The position numbers and the translations under genes are program-made. From contig NZ_AZGM01000125.1 in assembly GCF_001435935.1 (NCBI RefSeq), positions 1 through 38,778 on the forward strand: 38,778 nucleotides of DNA. The letters are read 5' to 3'. Source of the stretch: Limosilactobacillus panis DSM 6035 (GTDB taxonomy: Bacteria; Bacillota; Bacilli; Lactobacillales; Lactobacillaceae). A model generated the notes under the pieces. The model was not told the origin of the DNA and searched no databases. It saw nothing but the letters and a program-made list of their open reading frames with translations. Positions 1 through 9,836 of this stretch are shown here, one piece after another (position 1 is the stretch's first letter; each line of letters begins with the position of its first letter).

Positions 1-185
1 GTAAGAAATTAGTAACTGTTAAACCGAACTATACCAGCCAAATTTGTAGCCACTGTAACTATCATAGTGGTCCTAAACCACTCGAGGTTCGTCAATGGAC
101 GTGCCCAAACTGCGGTACTCATCACGATCGCGATATTAATGCGGCAGTTAATATCTTGCATCAAGGATTAAAAGCTATTGGCTAG
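1..185 (+). CDS. tnpB: 3' end of IS200/IS605-family TnpB (RNA-guided nuclease), truncated by the window edge
   Basis: The frame beginning at base 3 encodes 60 residues up to the TAG at 183-185. Two CxxC pairs (CSHC and CPNC) form the zinc ribbon, followed by DRDINAAVNI, which carries the last RuvC acidic residue of TnpB proteins. TnpB is the RNA-guided nuclease carried by IS605/IS607-type transposons and cuts the empty donor site using a guide transcribed from the element's right end. Only the C-terminus is visible, so the start, the upstream RuvC motifs and any tnpA lie outside the window. Family assignment is firm; whether the gene is intact cannot be judged. Confidence 0.9.
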   Translation, partial: KKLVTVKPNYTSQICSHCNYHSGPKPLEVRQWTCPNCGTHHDRDINAAVNILHQGLKAIG

Positions 186-304
186 GGACTAGCCATGGTA
201 AAAGAGTGGAGTTCTGTAAGTTAGGTAGCTTGAATACAGGTGTAATATCCTAAATACTACTTCATGTTCCCAGAAGCGCGGTCATTAATGGCCGAGTAGT
301 TCAC
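186..304 (+). mobile_element. IS605-type right end and probable omega-RNA scaffold
   Basis: The non-coding stretch after tnpB ends in a short hairpin at 279-294 (CGGTCA, loop TTAA, TGGCCG) followed by AGTAGTTCAC, the layout of IS200/IS605 right ends, which carry a subterminal hairpin recognised by the Y1 transposase. In this family the 3' end of tnpB plus this region is transcribed as the omega-RNA (reRNA), and the guide is read from DNA just beyond the element, here from about base 305. The exact cleavage point after TTCAC at 300-304 is inferred, not proven. Confidence 0.65.
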
Positions 305-348
305 CCATCTAAAGCGAGAAAACTAAAGTCATTTTCCCACCTCAAAAA

Positions 349-1296
349 TTAGTTATTAGAACTCGAAGAACCGTTGTTAGAGTTGTTCCCTAATGAACCA
401 CTGTTTGTGCTATTCGTGTTCAAGTAGTCATCCAGGATGTTCTTCTCGTCGTTATCCTTGATTGAAACGTTCCCCTTCTTCAGGACGTTGGAGACAACCT
501 TGTGTAAGAAGGTCCGGTTGTTCATGTTTTCTTGGACAATCTGGTTCCGCAAGTCAGCGATGTGTTGACTCTTCTTACCCTTGGCCGGGTGTTCAATCAT
601 GTAGATTACTTGGTAACCGTCATCAGTCTTGACTGGCGTGGACGTGTATTCACCCGTCTTCAGCTTAAAGGCCGCCTTCTTGTAAGCCGAATCGAGCTGG
701 TTGTCAGTGTTATCAAAGGCTGGCACCCGTCCACCGGCATCCTTGTTTGAGGTGTCGGTCGATTGCGACTTGGCAAGCTTCTTGAAGGTCTTGTACTTAT
801 TGCTGGAGCTGTCAAGCCGGCTGATGATGCTTTGGGCCTCTTCCTTGCTGCCGACCAGGATTTCCGCAGTTTGTACCTTTGGCTGGTACTTCTTCCACTG
901 CTTGTTAATCTGCTTGTTGGTAATGTGGGAGTAGTCCTTAACTGCGGCTTGGAGCAACAGGTTAGAACGAATCTGCTGCTTGAAGGACTTTTCCGTCATC
1001 CCGTTTTGTTGGAGGTAGGCACTGAAGTTTTGCCCGTACTGGTTCTTGTACGTGTTGTATTCGGCATTGACCTGCTTGTCGGAAACTTGCTTGCCGTATT
1101 CCTTTTGCAGGACCTTGTCCAGAATCATTTGTTGAAGGACCTGCTTCCCATTGCTGGTCTGCTTCATGCTGCTGTAGTACTGACTCTCGTTGATCTTCCC
1201 ACCACTAGTGGTTGCGACCGCCTTGTTACCACATGCAGCTAATGGCAGCATCAATGCCGCCCCCGCAATAATCGCAATTAACTTCTTCGATTTCAA
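349..1296 (-). CDS. prsA: PrsA-type foldase lipoprotein (parvulin peptidyl-prolyl isomerase)
   Basis: Extracytoplasmic foldase that helps secreted proteins fold after Sec export. The 315-aa protein starts with a lipoprotein signal peptide whose lipobox LAAC puts the acylated cysteine at residue 22. A helical N-terminal chaperone part follows, then a PPIC/parvulin-like domain at about residues 137-235, and an Asn/Ser-rich low-complexity tail from about residue 290. The start is TTG at 1296 (complement), with the Shine-Dalgarno AAGGG about 10 nt upstream; the nearby ATG is in another frame. It follows the yheA-yhaO-yhaN cluster on the same strand, the neighbourhood known from Bacillus and lactobacilli. 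Its 3' side is close to the IS605 right end, which may have displaced the normal terminator region. Confidence 0.92.
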   Translation of the reverse strand: MKSKKLIAIIAGAALMLPLAACGNKAVATTSGGKINESQYYSSMKQTSNGKQVLQQMILDKVLQKEYGKQVSDKQVNAEYNTYKNQYGQNFSAYLQQNGMTEKSFKQQIRSNLLLQAAVKDYSHITNKQINKQWKKYQPKVQTAEILVGSKEEAQSIISRLDSSSNKYKTFKKLAKSQSTDTSNKDAGGRVPAFDNTDNQLDSAYKKAAFKLKTGEYTSTPVKTDDGYQVIYMIEHPAKGKKSQHIADLRNQIVQENMNNRTFLHKVVSNVLKKGNVSIKDNDEKNILDDYLNTNSTNSGSLGNNSNNGSSSSNN

Positions 1297-1405
1297 AAAA
1301 ACACATCCCTTAATTTATTTATTTCGAAAAGTTCACCCATCAAATATACCACAATTGATGGCAAACGGACGGTATGCAATAAAAAGTTTAACCGATCTTC
1401 ATAAA

Positions 1406-2425
1406 TTATTCACGATCGAGGTCCAAGACGCCGGGAAGCTTTCGCGCCTGGTCGTTGGCGGTAAAGTACAAGACCTGGTTCCTTACCGCCAGAGCATTGA
1501 GAAGTTCGATCACCCGCTGGCGACGCTGGTGGTCAAAGTTAACAAAGCCATCATCAATGATAATTGGTAACCGCAGCCGGTCACTCATTACACTGATGAA
1601 ACCCAGGCGGAGGGCAACGAATAACTGTTCCGCCGTCCCGGTCGACAGTTCACCAACCGCATACCATTCTTGCTGGTCATCCAGTACCCGGACTTCCTTG
1701 GTTGTTAAGGCAATTTTTTGGTAATGGCCGCCCGTTAAGATGGCAAAGTTCTTTTCCGCCGCCTTAATAACCGCCGGGTAGCGGTCGACAGAGGCCAAAG
1801 ACAGGGCCCGGTCAATCCATTGAATTGCCAGCTGGTAGCTCATCCATTGCTGGGCCTCCTGGATAATCTTGGCCTTTAAACTAGCCTGGCGTTGGGCCAA
1901 TTCATCGGGAGTTCCATCGGCCGCCAAGTTTTTGATGGTGAACTGGTCCCGCTGGATCTGTTCCCTTGCCCCGTGCAGGTGGGCACGAACTTCGGTTAAG
2001 TGATGGGCCAACCGCTGCTGCCGGCCACGCAGGCTTTCTTCACTGTCGAAGCGGGCCAGCGCCGCCTTATCCGCAGCCGTTAATTGCTGACCGTATGCGC
2101 TGGTCGTAATACGGCGGGCCTGCTGACCGGCCTGCTGGCTGACCAGGCGGTCGAAGTCATCCGCACTACTTGTTTGGGCCCGGCGGTAAATTTGCTTGAG
2201 CTGGTCAGTAATTTTGTCCTGCTGGGCCCGCACCGCGGCTTCCCGCTGCTGGCTGTTTTCCAATTGCCGGGTGACCCGTTGCCATTCCTGATAGTCACTG
2301 GCCCGGCCGCTTAGCCAGTCATTAAAATGCTGGCTTAATTCTGCCGGCGTCTGGCCACTTGCCTTACCCGTCAACCGCCGCTGCAGTTCCGCCAACCGCG
2401 TCTTAATCTCGTCGGCCGTTGCCTG
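1406..2425 (-). pseudogene. yhaN: C-terminal half of YhaN-like ATPase, downstream of an in-frame stop
   Basis: This is the continuation, in the same frame, of the upstream 482-aa half. Between the TAA at 2426-2428 and the first possible restart (TTG at 2395) lie ten sense codons with no stop. It holds the descending coiled-coil arm, then the ABC-type signature region LSTGTAEQ (about residue 251 counted from the TTG), the Walker B segment PIIIDD (about 277-282) and the D-loop. These elements must pair with the Walker A in the other half to make an SbcC/Rad50-like ATPase. The sequence before the TTG has only a weak ribosome binding site, so translation would need restart or readthrough. The two halves together make about 822 codons. 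The reading frame is well preserved, which suggests the lesion is recent or tolerated. Confidence 0.85.
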
Positions 2426-3874
2426 TTAATTGGCAATCTGCTGGTCCAGTTCCGCAACCCGGTATAAGTCAGCTTGCATTGGCAACCATTCACTGACCGG
2501 AAAATTGGTCAGTCCGTGGAGGCGGCCAAAGCGTTGTAAGGATGCTTGTTGGTGATTGGTGGACCGGCTGGCTTCATTATTTGCCTTATAAAGCCATGCC
2601 CCGGTAGCCGCCAGGACAATCAGCCCCATCAGCATGACCACCCCATGGTGACCGAACATTCCCAGGATAAACAAGGCGGCACCGAGGCCCAAAAGCCATG
2701 CAGACATCCGCCGGTTTCTTGTTGCGGACACCGGGTAGTCGCCTAAAAGGCTCTGAAGCGTCACGGTTTCTTGTTCGGACAGCGGCTTTGGTAACTGGTG
2801 ACCGTAACGTCTTTGGAGACGGTTGCGCTCCGCAAACAGCTGTTCAATCCGTCCCTGCTGCTGGTGGTACTGGTCATCGCGTGACTGGAGCTGGAGCAGG
2901 GCCGTCTGGAGTCGCTGGTAGTCGTAGCGGTGCTGATGGTAGTCCGCTAGCTCGTCTTGGTCAAATTGCGTGACATCTTTTTGCAGGCGGGCACTTTCAT
3001 CCCTCAGGGTTCCCAGTTGGGCCGTTAAGCCATTAAACTGACCCCGTAGTTGGTTAACCTGCTCAACATCGTCTGGAGCAACTCCATTATTCATTGCTGC
3101 CTGTGGCTGCCCCTTCTTCCAGGCATCATAGATTGGCCACAGACGGCTTAGCTGGTCTAGCCGGTTGACCTGGGCGGTTAAATCCGTCTCTTCTTGTTGC
3201 CACTTTTGGACCGCTGCTTTTTGTCGCTGCTGGTCCCGATTAGCGGCCACGTACTGGTCATACTTACGATTTGCCTGTGCTACCTGTTGGGTAAGTCGCC
3301 GGTACTCATCCAGGTGGCGGTTTAACTGTGGCTTGCGGCCCCGGGGCTTGTAAAGTTCATCCCCACGCTTAACCAGGCTGGCAATTAGTTGGTCCCACTG
3401 CCGGCTGCCGACTGCCCCGACCTGTTTAAGCTGGTGGTGAACCTCGTCGGGATTAAGGTCCTTAATATTTGCCAGTTTCTCCTGATTAAAGCTAAAAACT
3501 GCTTGATACAAGTCCTGGTCGACGTTGGCAAGCATTTTAGCCAGCTTGTCTTCGCCAAAGCGGTGACCGTCCATGTCGGTCACCGTCACCAGGCCACCAC
3601 CCTTGCCGGCCGTCCGCCGAATGCGGTACAGGGTCCCGTGATCCTCCACGAGAATGCTTCCTCCATAAGTGCTAGTCGCCCGTGGCTTGTACTGCTGGTA
3701 GCGGTTCTTCCCCTTCGCGTTCGCAAAGCCAAACAGGATGCTCCGGATAAAGGTCGCCAGAGTAGTTTTTCCAGCCTCGTTACTGCCAAAGATTACCTGG
3801 GGACTGGCAGAAAAATCAAAGTCCTGGTCGTGCCACTTTCCAAAGCCGTCAATGTGGGCACTCTTAATTTTCAC
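2426..3874 (-). pseudogene. yhaN: N-terminal half of YhaN-like SMC/SbcC-family ATPase, ended by a premature TAA
   Basis: YhaN is a Rad50/SbcC-like partner of the YhaO nuclease, thought to act on DNA ends. This 482-aa half carries the Walker A motif GSNEAGKTT (residues 30-38), a Q-loop region, and a long Gln/Arg-rich coiled coil broken by a two-helix membrane hairpin at about residues 392-428, which is characteristic of YhaN rather than SbcC. Translation stops at TAA 2426-2428, a one-base change from CAA (Gln), in the middle of the second arm. The start overlaps the end of yhaO by 11 nt, indicating coupled translation. Alone it lacks the signature motif and Walker B, so it cannot be an active ATPase. 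Confidence 0.88.
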
Positions 3875-5069
3875 TGTTGATCCCCCCTAACACCTGCTTG
3901 GCGAGTTGATAAAGTTTCTCCGGGGTAAGTTCCGCCCCTAACTGGTCAAATAAAACATCCTGGCGGAGTAGGGGCTGGGCGACGCGGGCAATGTTCTCTG
4001 GTGTAAAGACCGCCTTTTGCGCGTCCGTCCAGAAACGCTGGTCCAGGTCCGTTAACTTCGGAAGAGCAGTGGTTGGCGCTATGGATAACTCATAGGGCCA
4101 CCACTTTATCTGGTTCTGGCGGGTAAGTTGATCCTGGAGGTGGTTAAGGAGGGTCCCATCACGGAGCATTGTCCGGCATTCTGGCGATAGCTGGTCCGTG
4201 TTTTCGAGCTGAAAGGCCACAAGGGTCAAGCTATTTCCTGTTAGCTTGGTGCCCGCCTGGGTAACCGCCTCTGCGAGTGCCTGCGGGTTGGTAACCGACG
4301 AAAGGTCAACCCCCGCCTTAGCCCAGGCGATTCCGTCGAGGGGCTTAAAGGCCGGTACCAGTTGGTGACCACGACTTTCCACCAGGTAGTAGCCATGCTG
4401 GCCACCCTCGTTCTTGTGCCGCCCCTGGGGGATGCCACTGTAAACAATTGGCGGCTGGGCGTTTAAAAGCTGGTGCTTGTGGATATGGCCCAACGCCCAG
4501 TAGTCATAATGCTTAGCACGGAGTTCGTCAAGCGTGAAGGGGGCGTAGTGGTTACTGCCACCGGCCTGGTACTGGGCACCATGCAGCATCCCAATTTGCC
4601 AGTCCGTACTTTTTTTGACGGGAAAGCTGGCGGCAAAATCCTCATCAACCCACCGCTGAGCATAGCTAAAGCCGGTGATGGCAACGCTGGTCCCGTCGCT
4701 CAGGGTCAGGTGCTTAGTGCTAACGGTGGGGCCGAAGACGCGGACGTTGGCGGGCAAATCAATCTGTTGGTCCGTCCCAGTATTAAAGTCGTGGTTCCCA
4801 TAGGACAGGAAAACGGGAATGCCCGCCGCCGCTAGGCGTTGCAGCTGGGCCACGAAGAAGTCAATCGCCGCGATGCTCTTTTGCTCGCGGTCAAAGACGT
4901 CGCCGACAATTAGCATAAAGTCAACGTCCTCATCAATTGCGGCGGTCACGATCTTCTTAAAAGCCGCGAAAGTTGCCGCGTGAACCCGTTGCCAGAGTTG
5001 GTGCGGAATGTCTGTTAGCCCCTGGAACGGACTCGCCAAGTGTAAATCTGCAGTGTGGATAAATTTCAT
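3864..5069 (-). CDS. yhaO: YhaO-like DNA repair exonuclease, calcineurin-type metallophosphoesterase
   Basis: SbcD/Mre11-like nuclease of 401 aa. The metal-binding motifs occur in order: DLH (Asp8, His10), GDVFDRE, GNHD, and GHIHKHQ, followed by a C-terminal capping domain. These proteins are Mn-dependent nucleases that process DNA ends with a Rad50-like ATPase. The downstream gene yhaN overlaps by 11 nt but is interrupted, so YhaO may act without its normal ATPase partner here. It lies 86 nt downstream of yheA on the same strand and is probably in one operon with it. The ATG start is immediately followed by the conserved beta strand MKFIHTADLH, so the N-terminus is secure. Confidence 0.92.
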   Translation of the reverse strand: MKFIHTADLHLASPFQGLTDIPHQLWQRVHAATFAAFKKIVTAAIDEDVDFMLIVGDVFDREQKSIAAIDFFVAQLQRLAAAGIPVFLSYGNHDFNTGTDQQIDLPANVRVFGPTVSTKHLTLSDGTSVAITGFSYAQRWVDEDFAASFPVKKSTDWQIGMLHGAQYQAGGSNHYAPFTLDELRAKHYDYWALGHIHKHQLLNAQPPIVYSGIPQGRHKNEGGQHGYYLVESRGHQLVPAFKPLDGIAWAKAGVDLSSVTNPQALAEAVTQAGTKLTGNSLTLVAFQLENTDQLSPECRTMLRDGTLLNHLQDQLTRQNQIKWWPYELSIAPTTALPKLTDLDQRFWTDAQKAVFTPENIARVAQPLLRQDVLFDQLGAELTPEKLYQLAKQVLGGINSEN

Positions 5070-5155
5070 AAACTCCCCTTCTTACAGGAATGGCCCCCAG
5101 CATCCGGATCAAACCGAATAGTGGAGGCCACTTATCATTTACCAAGAAATAGTGC

Positions 5156-5524
5156 TTACTGCTTGTTTTGGTCAGGCATTAAGTCACTGTAGAGGTCTTG
5201 GATAGGACTGGTAATCGTCTTGTTCAGTTGTTGCAGCATTTGGTCGACTTGACGTTCTTGGTTCATCAGGTTTTGAACGGCCTTTTTACCGCTGATTTCC
5301 TTAGCCAGGGTTTGGATTGCCTTGATTTCGTCATCGGAAGGCTTCTCACCCTTCATTTGCTTTTGTTGGGCGCCCGCCTGCATTTGTTGGAACTTCTTGA
5401 AGGAATTAAATGCTTCCGTGTCGGCCTTTAATTCGTCCAGGGCCTTCTTTAAACCTTGGTATTCCTGGGTATCAACAAGTTGACGACTCATTTCGTTTGC
5501 TGAATCGTAAATATTTACAACCAT
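5156..5524 (-). CDS. yheA: YlbF/YheA family protein (UPF0342)
   Basis: A 122-aa, all-helical, Lys/Gln-rich protein of the YlbF/YmcA/YheA family. YheA itself has no established activity; paralogues YlbF and YmcA belong to a complex that affects RNA processing in Bacillus. The N-terminal segment with LKKALDELKADTEAFNSFKK is typical of the family. A strong Shine-Dalgarno AAGGAG lies about 9 nt before the ATG. It heads the yheA-yhaO-yhaN cluster, an arrangement shared with other Bacilli. The 86-nt gap to yhaO contains a short palindrome ATCCGGAT but no clear terminator. Confidence 0.88.
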   Translation of the reverse strand: MVVNIYDSANEMSRQLVDTQEYQGLKKALDELKADTEAFNSFKKFQQMQAGAQQKQMKGEKPSDDEIKAIQTLAKEISGKKAVQNLMNQERQVDQMLQQLNKTITSPIQDLYSDLMPDQNKQ

Positions 5525-5593
5525 TGTAAAAAAACTCCTTTTTGATTATTTACTACAAATTGTATCATGTTTGCCTTCCCGATTAAAAGGGGA

Positions 5594-7753
5594 CTAGAAG
5601 AGGGACTTAACACTGTCCCAGATCTTATTGGCCCGGTCACTGAAGTCGTTGACCGTCTGGTTAAAGCGGTCGGTGAGGTCACTGCCGTTGTCAAAAAGCG
5701 ACTTCCAACCGGACGGCTTCTTCAAGCGTTTGTTGGCCCGCGTCTGGGCATCCTCAACCGTAAACTTAGTCCCCGGCGTATTCGGCAGAATCCCCGTCAT
5801 TTCGGTTTTGAAGAGGCTGTTGATGTTGTGCTCAGAAATATCCTGGAGGACATGGCTGGAATTCGTGTCGTCATACCCTTCCCAGGTGGCGACCACAACG
5901 TCGGGAGTGTAACCAACGATCCACTTATCACGGTCGTTGGACTCATCGCCCTTGACACCGGAATTGGTCGTCCCGGTCTTCCCGGCCAGGGTGTAGCCAC
6001 TCGGCTTGGCCGTTTCACCGGTCCCGTGCTCGTAGACGCCAATCATCATACTGGTCATTTCCTTAGCGGTCTTGCTGGAAATGACGTGTTTGACCTTAGA
6101 GCCCTTGTTCTGGGCAATCACCTTCCCCGAGGCATCCTCAATCTTGGTGATGTAGTATGGGGTCGGCATCTGCCCGTCGTTATCAAAGGTAGCGTACGCC
6201 CGGGCCATTTGTTGGGGAGAGACCCCCTTCGTCATTCCACCGAGGGCCAAAGCCAGGTTCCGGTCGCCCTTTTCAACCGGCAGGCCAAACTTTTGCGCCA
6301 TCTTGTAACCCTGGTTGACCCCAATCTTGTTGAGGAGCCAAACAGCAGGGGCGTTCAAACTTTCGTACAGGGCCTTGTACATTGGCACACTACCGCTATA
6401 AGTATCGTCATAGTTCTTTGGCGTGTAGTTGTTTGTCCCGTACGACTGCTTCTTGTCCTGCAAGGTTGAATCATAGAAGTAACCGTGCTCCAAAGCAGGC
6501 GTGTAAACCACGATTGGCTTGATCGTCGACCCAGGCTGCCGCCGCATCTGGGTTGCCCGGTTAAAGCCACGGAAAACGTGCTTACCCCGGCCACCAACAA
6601 CCGCCGTTACACCCCCGGTCTTCGGGTTCATCGCCACCGAAGCGGATTGGACCATCGTTCCATCACTTGAATTAGCGGGGAAGTTATCGTCATCGTCATA
6701 GGTGTCCTGCATAGATTCCTGTTGCCCCTGGTCAAGGGTGGTGTAAATCTTATAGCCATCATTCATGATTGACTTTTCCGACAGGTGGTAGCGGCTCTCT
6801 GCCTCAGAGATTACCGCATCAAAGAAGTACGGGTACTTGTAGCTGTCGTTAGCTACGTAGCCACTGTTGATGCCCAGCGGGGTCTTCTTGTAACTATTCG
6901 CCGCTGACTGACTCAACTTATTGTTCTCGACCATCAGTTGGAGGACCAGGTTCCGCCGTTGAAGCGTTGCCTTCGGGTGTTCAATCGGGTCGTAGATTCC
7001 GGGTGACGTCAACATCCCCGCTAGCATGGCCGCCTGGGGAACGGTTAGCTGACTGGCATTTACGTCAAAGTAGCGTCGGGCGGCATCCTGGACCCCCCAG
7101 ACCCCGTGGCCAAAGTAGGCATTATTTAAATACATTGTCAGAATCTGGTTCTTCGAATACTGGTTCTCCACCTCTACCGCGATGAAGATTTCCCGTGCCT
7201 TCCGCGAGAAAGTCTGTTGTTGGGTCAAGAAGGCATTCTTGACTAGTTGCTGGGTTAGGGTACTACCCCCACCAGAGATGTAGTCCCGGTGGAGGAGCTT
7301 ATTCTTCACTAACAGGAAGGCAGCCCGGCCAAGGCCCTTAATGGAAAAGCCGTGCTCGTGGTAGAAGTTACGGTCTTCTGTCGAAAGGACCGCGGCCGGA
7401 ACGTTGGCGGAAATTTTATCCAGCTTGACGTAGGTCCCCTTCTGCGAATAGAGGCTGCCGGCTGACTGTTTCTTATTGTCGTAGATCATCGTGGGGCGTG
7501 ATAGCCGATTCTGCAAATTCTTGACGTTCGCCGTCTTAGCAATGAAAGTCAGGTGAATGCTTGCAATCAGAAAAATACTCAAAAAGACGACAATGAGCCA
7601 ACGGGTAATCTGGTAGCGGTGCCAAAAACGACTGACGTTTTTCTTCACCAGTTGCCAGAAAACGTTTAGCTCCTTGCGCATCTTCCTACCAACTTCTTTC
7701 AGCCACGCAATGATGCGTTCCTTAGTTGAATTAGGTTGTGGTTCGCGTTTCAT
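5594..7753 (-). CDS. Class A penicillin-binding protein (PBP1A family, bifunctional transglycosylase/transpeptidase)
   Basis: Builds and crosslinks peptidoglycan at the outer face of the membrane. The 719-aa protein has a basic cytoplasmic tail, one membrane helix at about 51-70, a GT51 glycosyltransferase domain with EDRNFYHEHG (catalytic Glu126), GGSTLTQQLVKN (162-173), RKAREIFIAVEVE and KNQILTMYLN, and a penicillin-binding domain with STIK (Ser409, Lys412), SLN (465-467) and KTGT (592-595). All key residues are present, so both activities are expected. The length suits a PBP1A/PBP2A-type enzyme; which paralogue name applies cannot be decided from this window. The start has GGAG about 9 nt upstream. 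It is separated from yheA by 69 nt and probably has its own promoter. Confidence 0.95.
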   Translation of the reverse strand: MKREPQPNSTKERIIAWLKEVGRKMRKELNVFWQLVKKNVSRFWHRYQITRWLIVVFLSIFLIASIHLTFIAKTANVKNLQNRLSRPTMIYDNKKQSAGSLYSQKGTYVKLDKISANVPAAVLSTEDRNFYHEHGFSIKGLGRAAFLLVKNKLLHRDYISGGGSTLTQQLVKNAFLTQQQTFSRKAREIFIAVEVENQYSKNQILTMYLNNAYFGHGVWGVQDAARRYFDVNASQLTVPQAAMLAGMLTSPGIYDPIEHPKATLQRRNLVLQLMVENNKLSQSAANSYKKTPLGINSGYVANDSYKYPYFFDAVISEAESRYHLSEKSIMNDGYKIYTTLDQGQQESMQDTYDDDDNFPANSSDGTMVQSASVAMNPKTGGVTAVVGGRGKHVFRGFNRATQMRRQPGSTIKPIVVYTPALEHGYFYDSTLQDKKQSYGTNNYTPKNYDDTYSGSVPMYKALYESLNAPAVWLLNKIGVNQGYKMAQKFGLPVEKGDRNLALALGGMTKGVSPQQMARAYATFDNDGQMPTPYYITKIEDASGKVIAQNKGSKVKHVISSKTAKEMTSMMIGVYEHGTGETAKPSGYTLAGKTGTTNSGVKGDESNDRDKWIVGYTPDVVVATWEGYDDTNSSHVLQDISEHNINSLFKTEMTGILPNTPGTKFTVEDAQTRANKRLKKPSGWKSLFDNGSDLTDRFNQTVNDFSDRANKIWDSVKSLF

Positions 7754-7862
7754 TTCCGATCTCCATTTGTTCGTTTAAAGGTTGCCTGTTATTTTAGCAT
7801 ACTTTTTTGCCCTTAGACCGGTCAGGGGCAATCCTTTACCAAGGATTAAAATTCTGCAAAAC

Positions 7863-7906
7863 AAAAAGGTTGGAGAAAGAGGCACTAGTGCCAGATTTTT
7901 CCAACC
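7863..7906 (-). terminator. Rho-independent terminator of argS
   Basis: Inverted repeat GGTTGGA...TCCAACC with an inner palindrome GGCACTAGTGCC, followed on the minus strand by TTTTTGTTTT. It lies 17 nt beyond the argS stop codon. Confidence 0.85.
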
Positions 7907-7922
7907 ATTTTTATTTTATCAT

Positions 7923-9611
7923 TTACATTTCATCGGGAGCCTTGATGTCAAGCATTGCCAAAGCGTCCTTCAGGATGTGACTAACCGCCTGAACCAGTGC
8001 AAGACGAGCTGGTTGTTCATCGTCGTCTTGGAGGATCCGGTTGTGGGCGTAGTATTGGTTGAACTTCTTGGAAAGTTCTAGAGCGTACTTAGCAACTACC
8101 GATGGGTCGTAGTTGACCGCGGCCCGTTCAACCGCGTTACTGTATTGGCTGAGGAAACTCAGGATGTCCCAAGCAGAGTCACCAATCTTGGTAAGGTCAA
8201 CGTTACTGAAGTCCCGGATGCCACCCTTCCGCAGGATGCTCTCCGCCCGGGCCCGGGCATATTGGACGTACGGACCAGTTTCCCCTTCAAACTTAACGAC
8301 GTCTTCCAGTTTAAAGTTAACTGCGTTCCGCCGGTCATTCTTCAGGTCGTGGAAAATAACCGCACCGACACCAACCTGCTTGGCAACTTCGTCCGCGTTC
8401 TTCAGGGTTGGGTTCTTTTCGGCAATCTGTTGACGAGCAAGCTTGATTGAATCGTTCAGCACGTCTTCGAGGTCGACCACGTTCCCCTTCCGCGTTGACA
8501 TCTTCTTACCATTCAGGTTCATCAGACCGAAGGAGATGTGTTCCAACTGGTTCCACCAGGTGAAGCCCATTTCCTTTAGGACAGCCTTTAATTGCTTGTA
8601 GTAGTTTTCCTGTTCGGCACCAACCACGTAAAGGGACTTGGCATGGCCGTACATCCGTTTCCGGAACAACGCGGTTGCCAGGTCACGGGTAATGTAGGTG
8701 GTCGTTCCGTTACTCTTAATAATCAATGGTGGGGTCAACTTGTAGGCATCCAGGTCAACAATTTGGGCACCCCGGCTGGACTTCAGAAGGTGCTTATCCT
8801 TCAACAGTTGGATTGGATCGTTCATCTTCTGGGCACTGAAGGCTTCCCCGTGGAAGGAGTCAAAGTGAACATCCAGCATGTCGTAAACCTTTTGGAACCG
8901 TTCGATTGAGATTTCACGGAACCAGTGCCACAAGCGCCAGGCTTCCTTGTCACCGTGTTCCAACTTGGCAAACCATTCCCGGCCGAGTTCAGTGTATTCG
9001 GGGTGTTCATCTGCTTCGGTGTTAATCCGGACATAGTACTTAAGCAGGGTGTTAATCGGGTCCTTCTTAACCTCTTCTTCGCTCCCCCACATCTCGTATG
9101 CGGCCATCAGCTTACCGAACTGGGTGCCCCAGTCACCGAGGTAGTCAACCCGAATCAGGGTGTAATTTTCCTTTTCCAGGATCCGGGCAACGGCTTCACC
9201 AATCATTGTTGAACGCAGGTGCCCCATTCCCATTGGCTTGGCAATGTTTGGTGAGGAGTAGTCAATTACCACGTTGGCTTGGTGGCCCAGGTCCTTCTTA
9301 CCGTAGCCTTCTGGGCCAGCAAGGATGGCCTTAATGATTCCGGCCCCGACTTGGGCCTTATCCAGGAAGAAATTAATGTACGGACCGGCAACGACAACCT
9401 TTTCAAATCCCGTTTGGTCAATCTTTTTAACCAGATCAGCCGCAATCATCTGCGGTGCCTTATGCAAGGTCTTGGCTAAGAAGAATGTCGGGAAGGCATA
9501 GTCCCCGTTGTTGGCATCCTTTGGCCGTTCAATTTTATCCGTAATCTCGTCAAGTGACAGGTCCGGCAGCGCTGCCGCAACCGCTGTTGCTATTTGTTGC
9601 TTTTCATCCAT
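7923..9611 (-). CDS. argS: Arginyl-tRNA synthetase
   Basis: Charges tRNA-Arg with arginine (class Ia synthetase). The 562-aa protein starts with the ArgS-specific N-terminal domain, then [16 protein letters not shown], whose HLRS (131-134) is the HIGH-motif equivalent, a central catalytic core, the KMSTRKG loop that corresponds to KMSKS, and the C-terminal DALR anticodon-binding domain ([20 protein letters not shown] region). Length matches the family. A strong Shine-Dalgarno AAGGAGG sits before the ATG. The gene is preceded by a T-box leader, so expression should rise when the cognate tRNA is uncharged, and ends in a clear terminator, so it is monocistronic. Confidence 0.97.
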   Translation of the reverse strand: MDEKQQIATAVAAALPDLSLDEITDKIERPKDANNGDYAFPTFFLAKTLHKAPQMIAADLVKKIDQTGFEKVVVAGPYINFFLDKAQVGAGIIKAILAGPEGYGKKDLGHQANVVIDYSSPNIAKPMGMGHLRSTMIGEAVARILEKENYTLIRVDYLGDWGTQFGKLMAAYEMWGSEEEVKKDPINTLLKYYVRINTEADEHPEYTELGREWFAKLEHGDKEAWRLWHWFREISIERFQKVYDMLDVHFDSFHGEAFSAQKMNDPIQLLKDKHLLKSSRGAQIVDLDAYKLTPPLIIKSNGTTTYITRDLATALFRKRMYGHAKSLYVVGAEQENYYKQLKAVLKEMGFTWWNQLEHISFGLMNLNGKKMSTRKGNVVDLEDVLNDSIKLARQQIAEKNPTLKNADEVAKQVGVGAVIFHDLKNDRRNAVNFKLEDVVKFEGETGPYVQYARARAESILRKGGIRDFSNVDLTKIGDSAWDILSFLSQYSNAVERAAVNYDPSVVAKYALELSKKFNQYYAHNRILQDDDEQPARLALVQAVSHILKDALAMLDIKAPDEM

Positions 9612-9634
9612 CTGTACGTCCTCCTTAATAAAAA

Positions 9635-9830
9635 GTCTCCAGTATTACTAAAAATACTAGAGACGAGAATTCCCGCGGTACCACTCTAATTGAAATTGGT
9701 TTCCACTCATTATTACTTATTATTAAATCTACCCTGCCTTGCACGCCTTCACTAACCACCAGCTCCTAACTTCCACCAACTTAGGATCGCTTTTCCTGGT
9801 TGCTAGCTACTACTCAAAGCAGTTTCACAT
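9635..9830 (-). promoter_or_regulatory. T-box leader of argS
   Basis: The minus strand carries the T-box antiterminator core GTGGTACCGCGG (around 9672-9686) followed by a terminator hairpin (9635-9664) with TTTTTATT. Stem I can be drawn: lower helix CTGCTTTG/CAAGGCAG, AGTA facing GAA (loop E), upper helix CTA..AACCAG/CTGGT..TTAG. The specifier strand after GAA reads GGCGTG. Counting from the lower helix, the specifier is CGT (Arg, complement 9743-9745) plus a purine, the same geometry as in the leuS leader. Uncharged tRNA-Arg would stabilise the antiterminator and allow read-through into argS. Confidence 0.9.
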
Positions 9831-9836
9831 CCACAT

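Noticed and set aside
5567-6469. 300-aa open frame on the plus strand opposite the penicillin-binding protein gene
   Set aside because: It is antisense to a gene with complete GT51 and penicillin-binding motifs and has low-complexity Val/Leu/Arg composition typical of a shadow frame.
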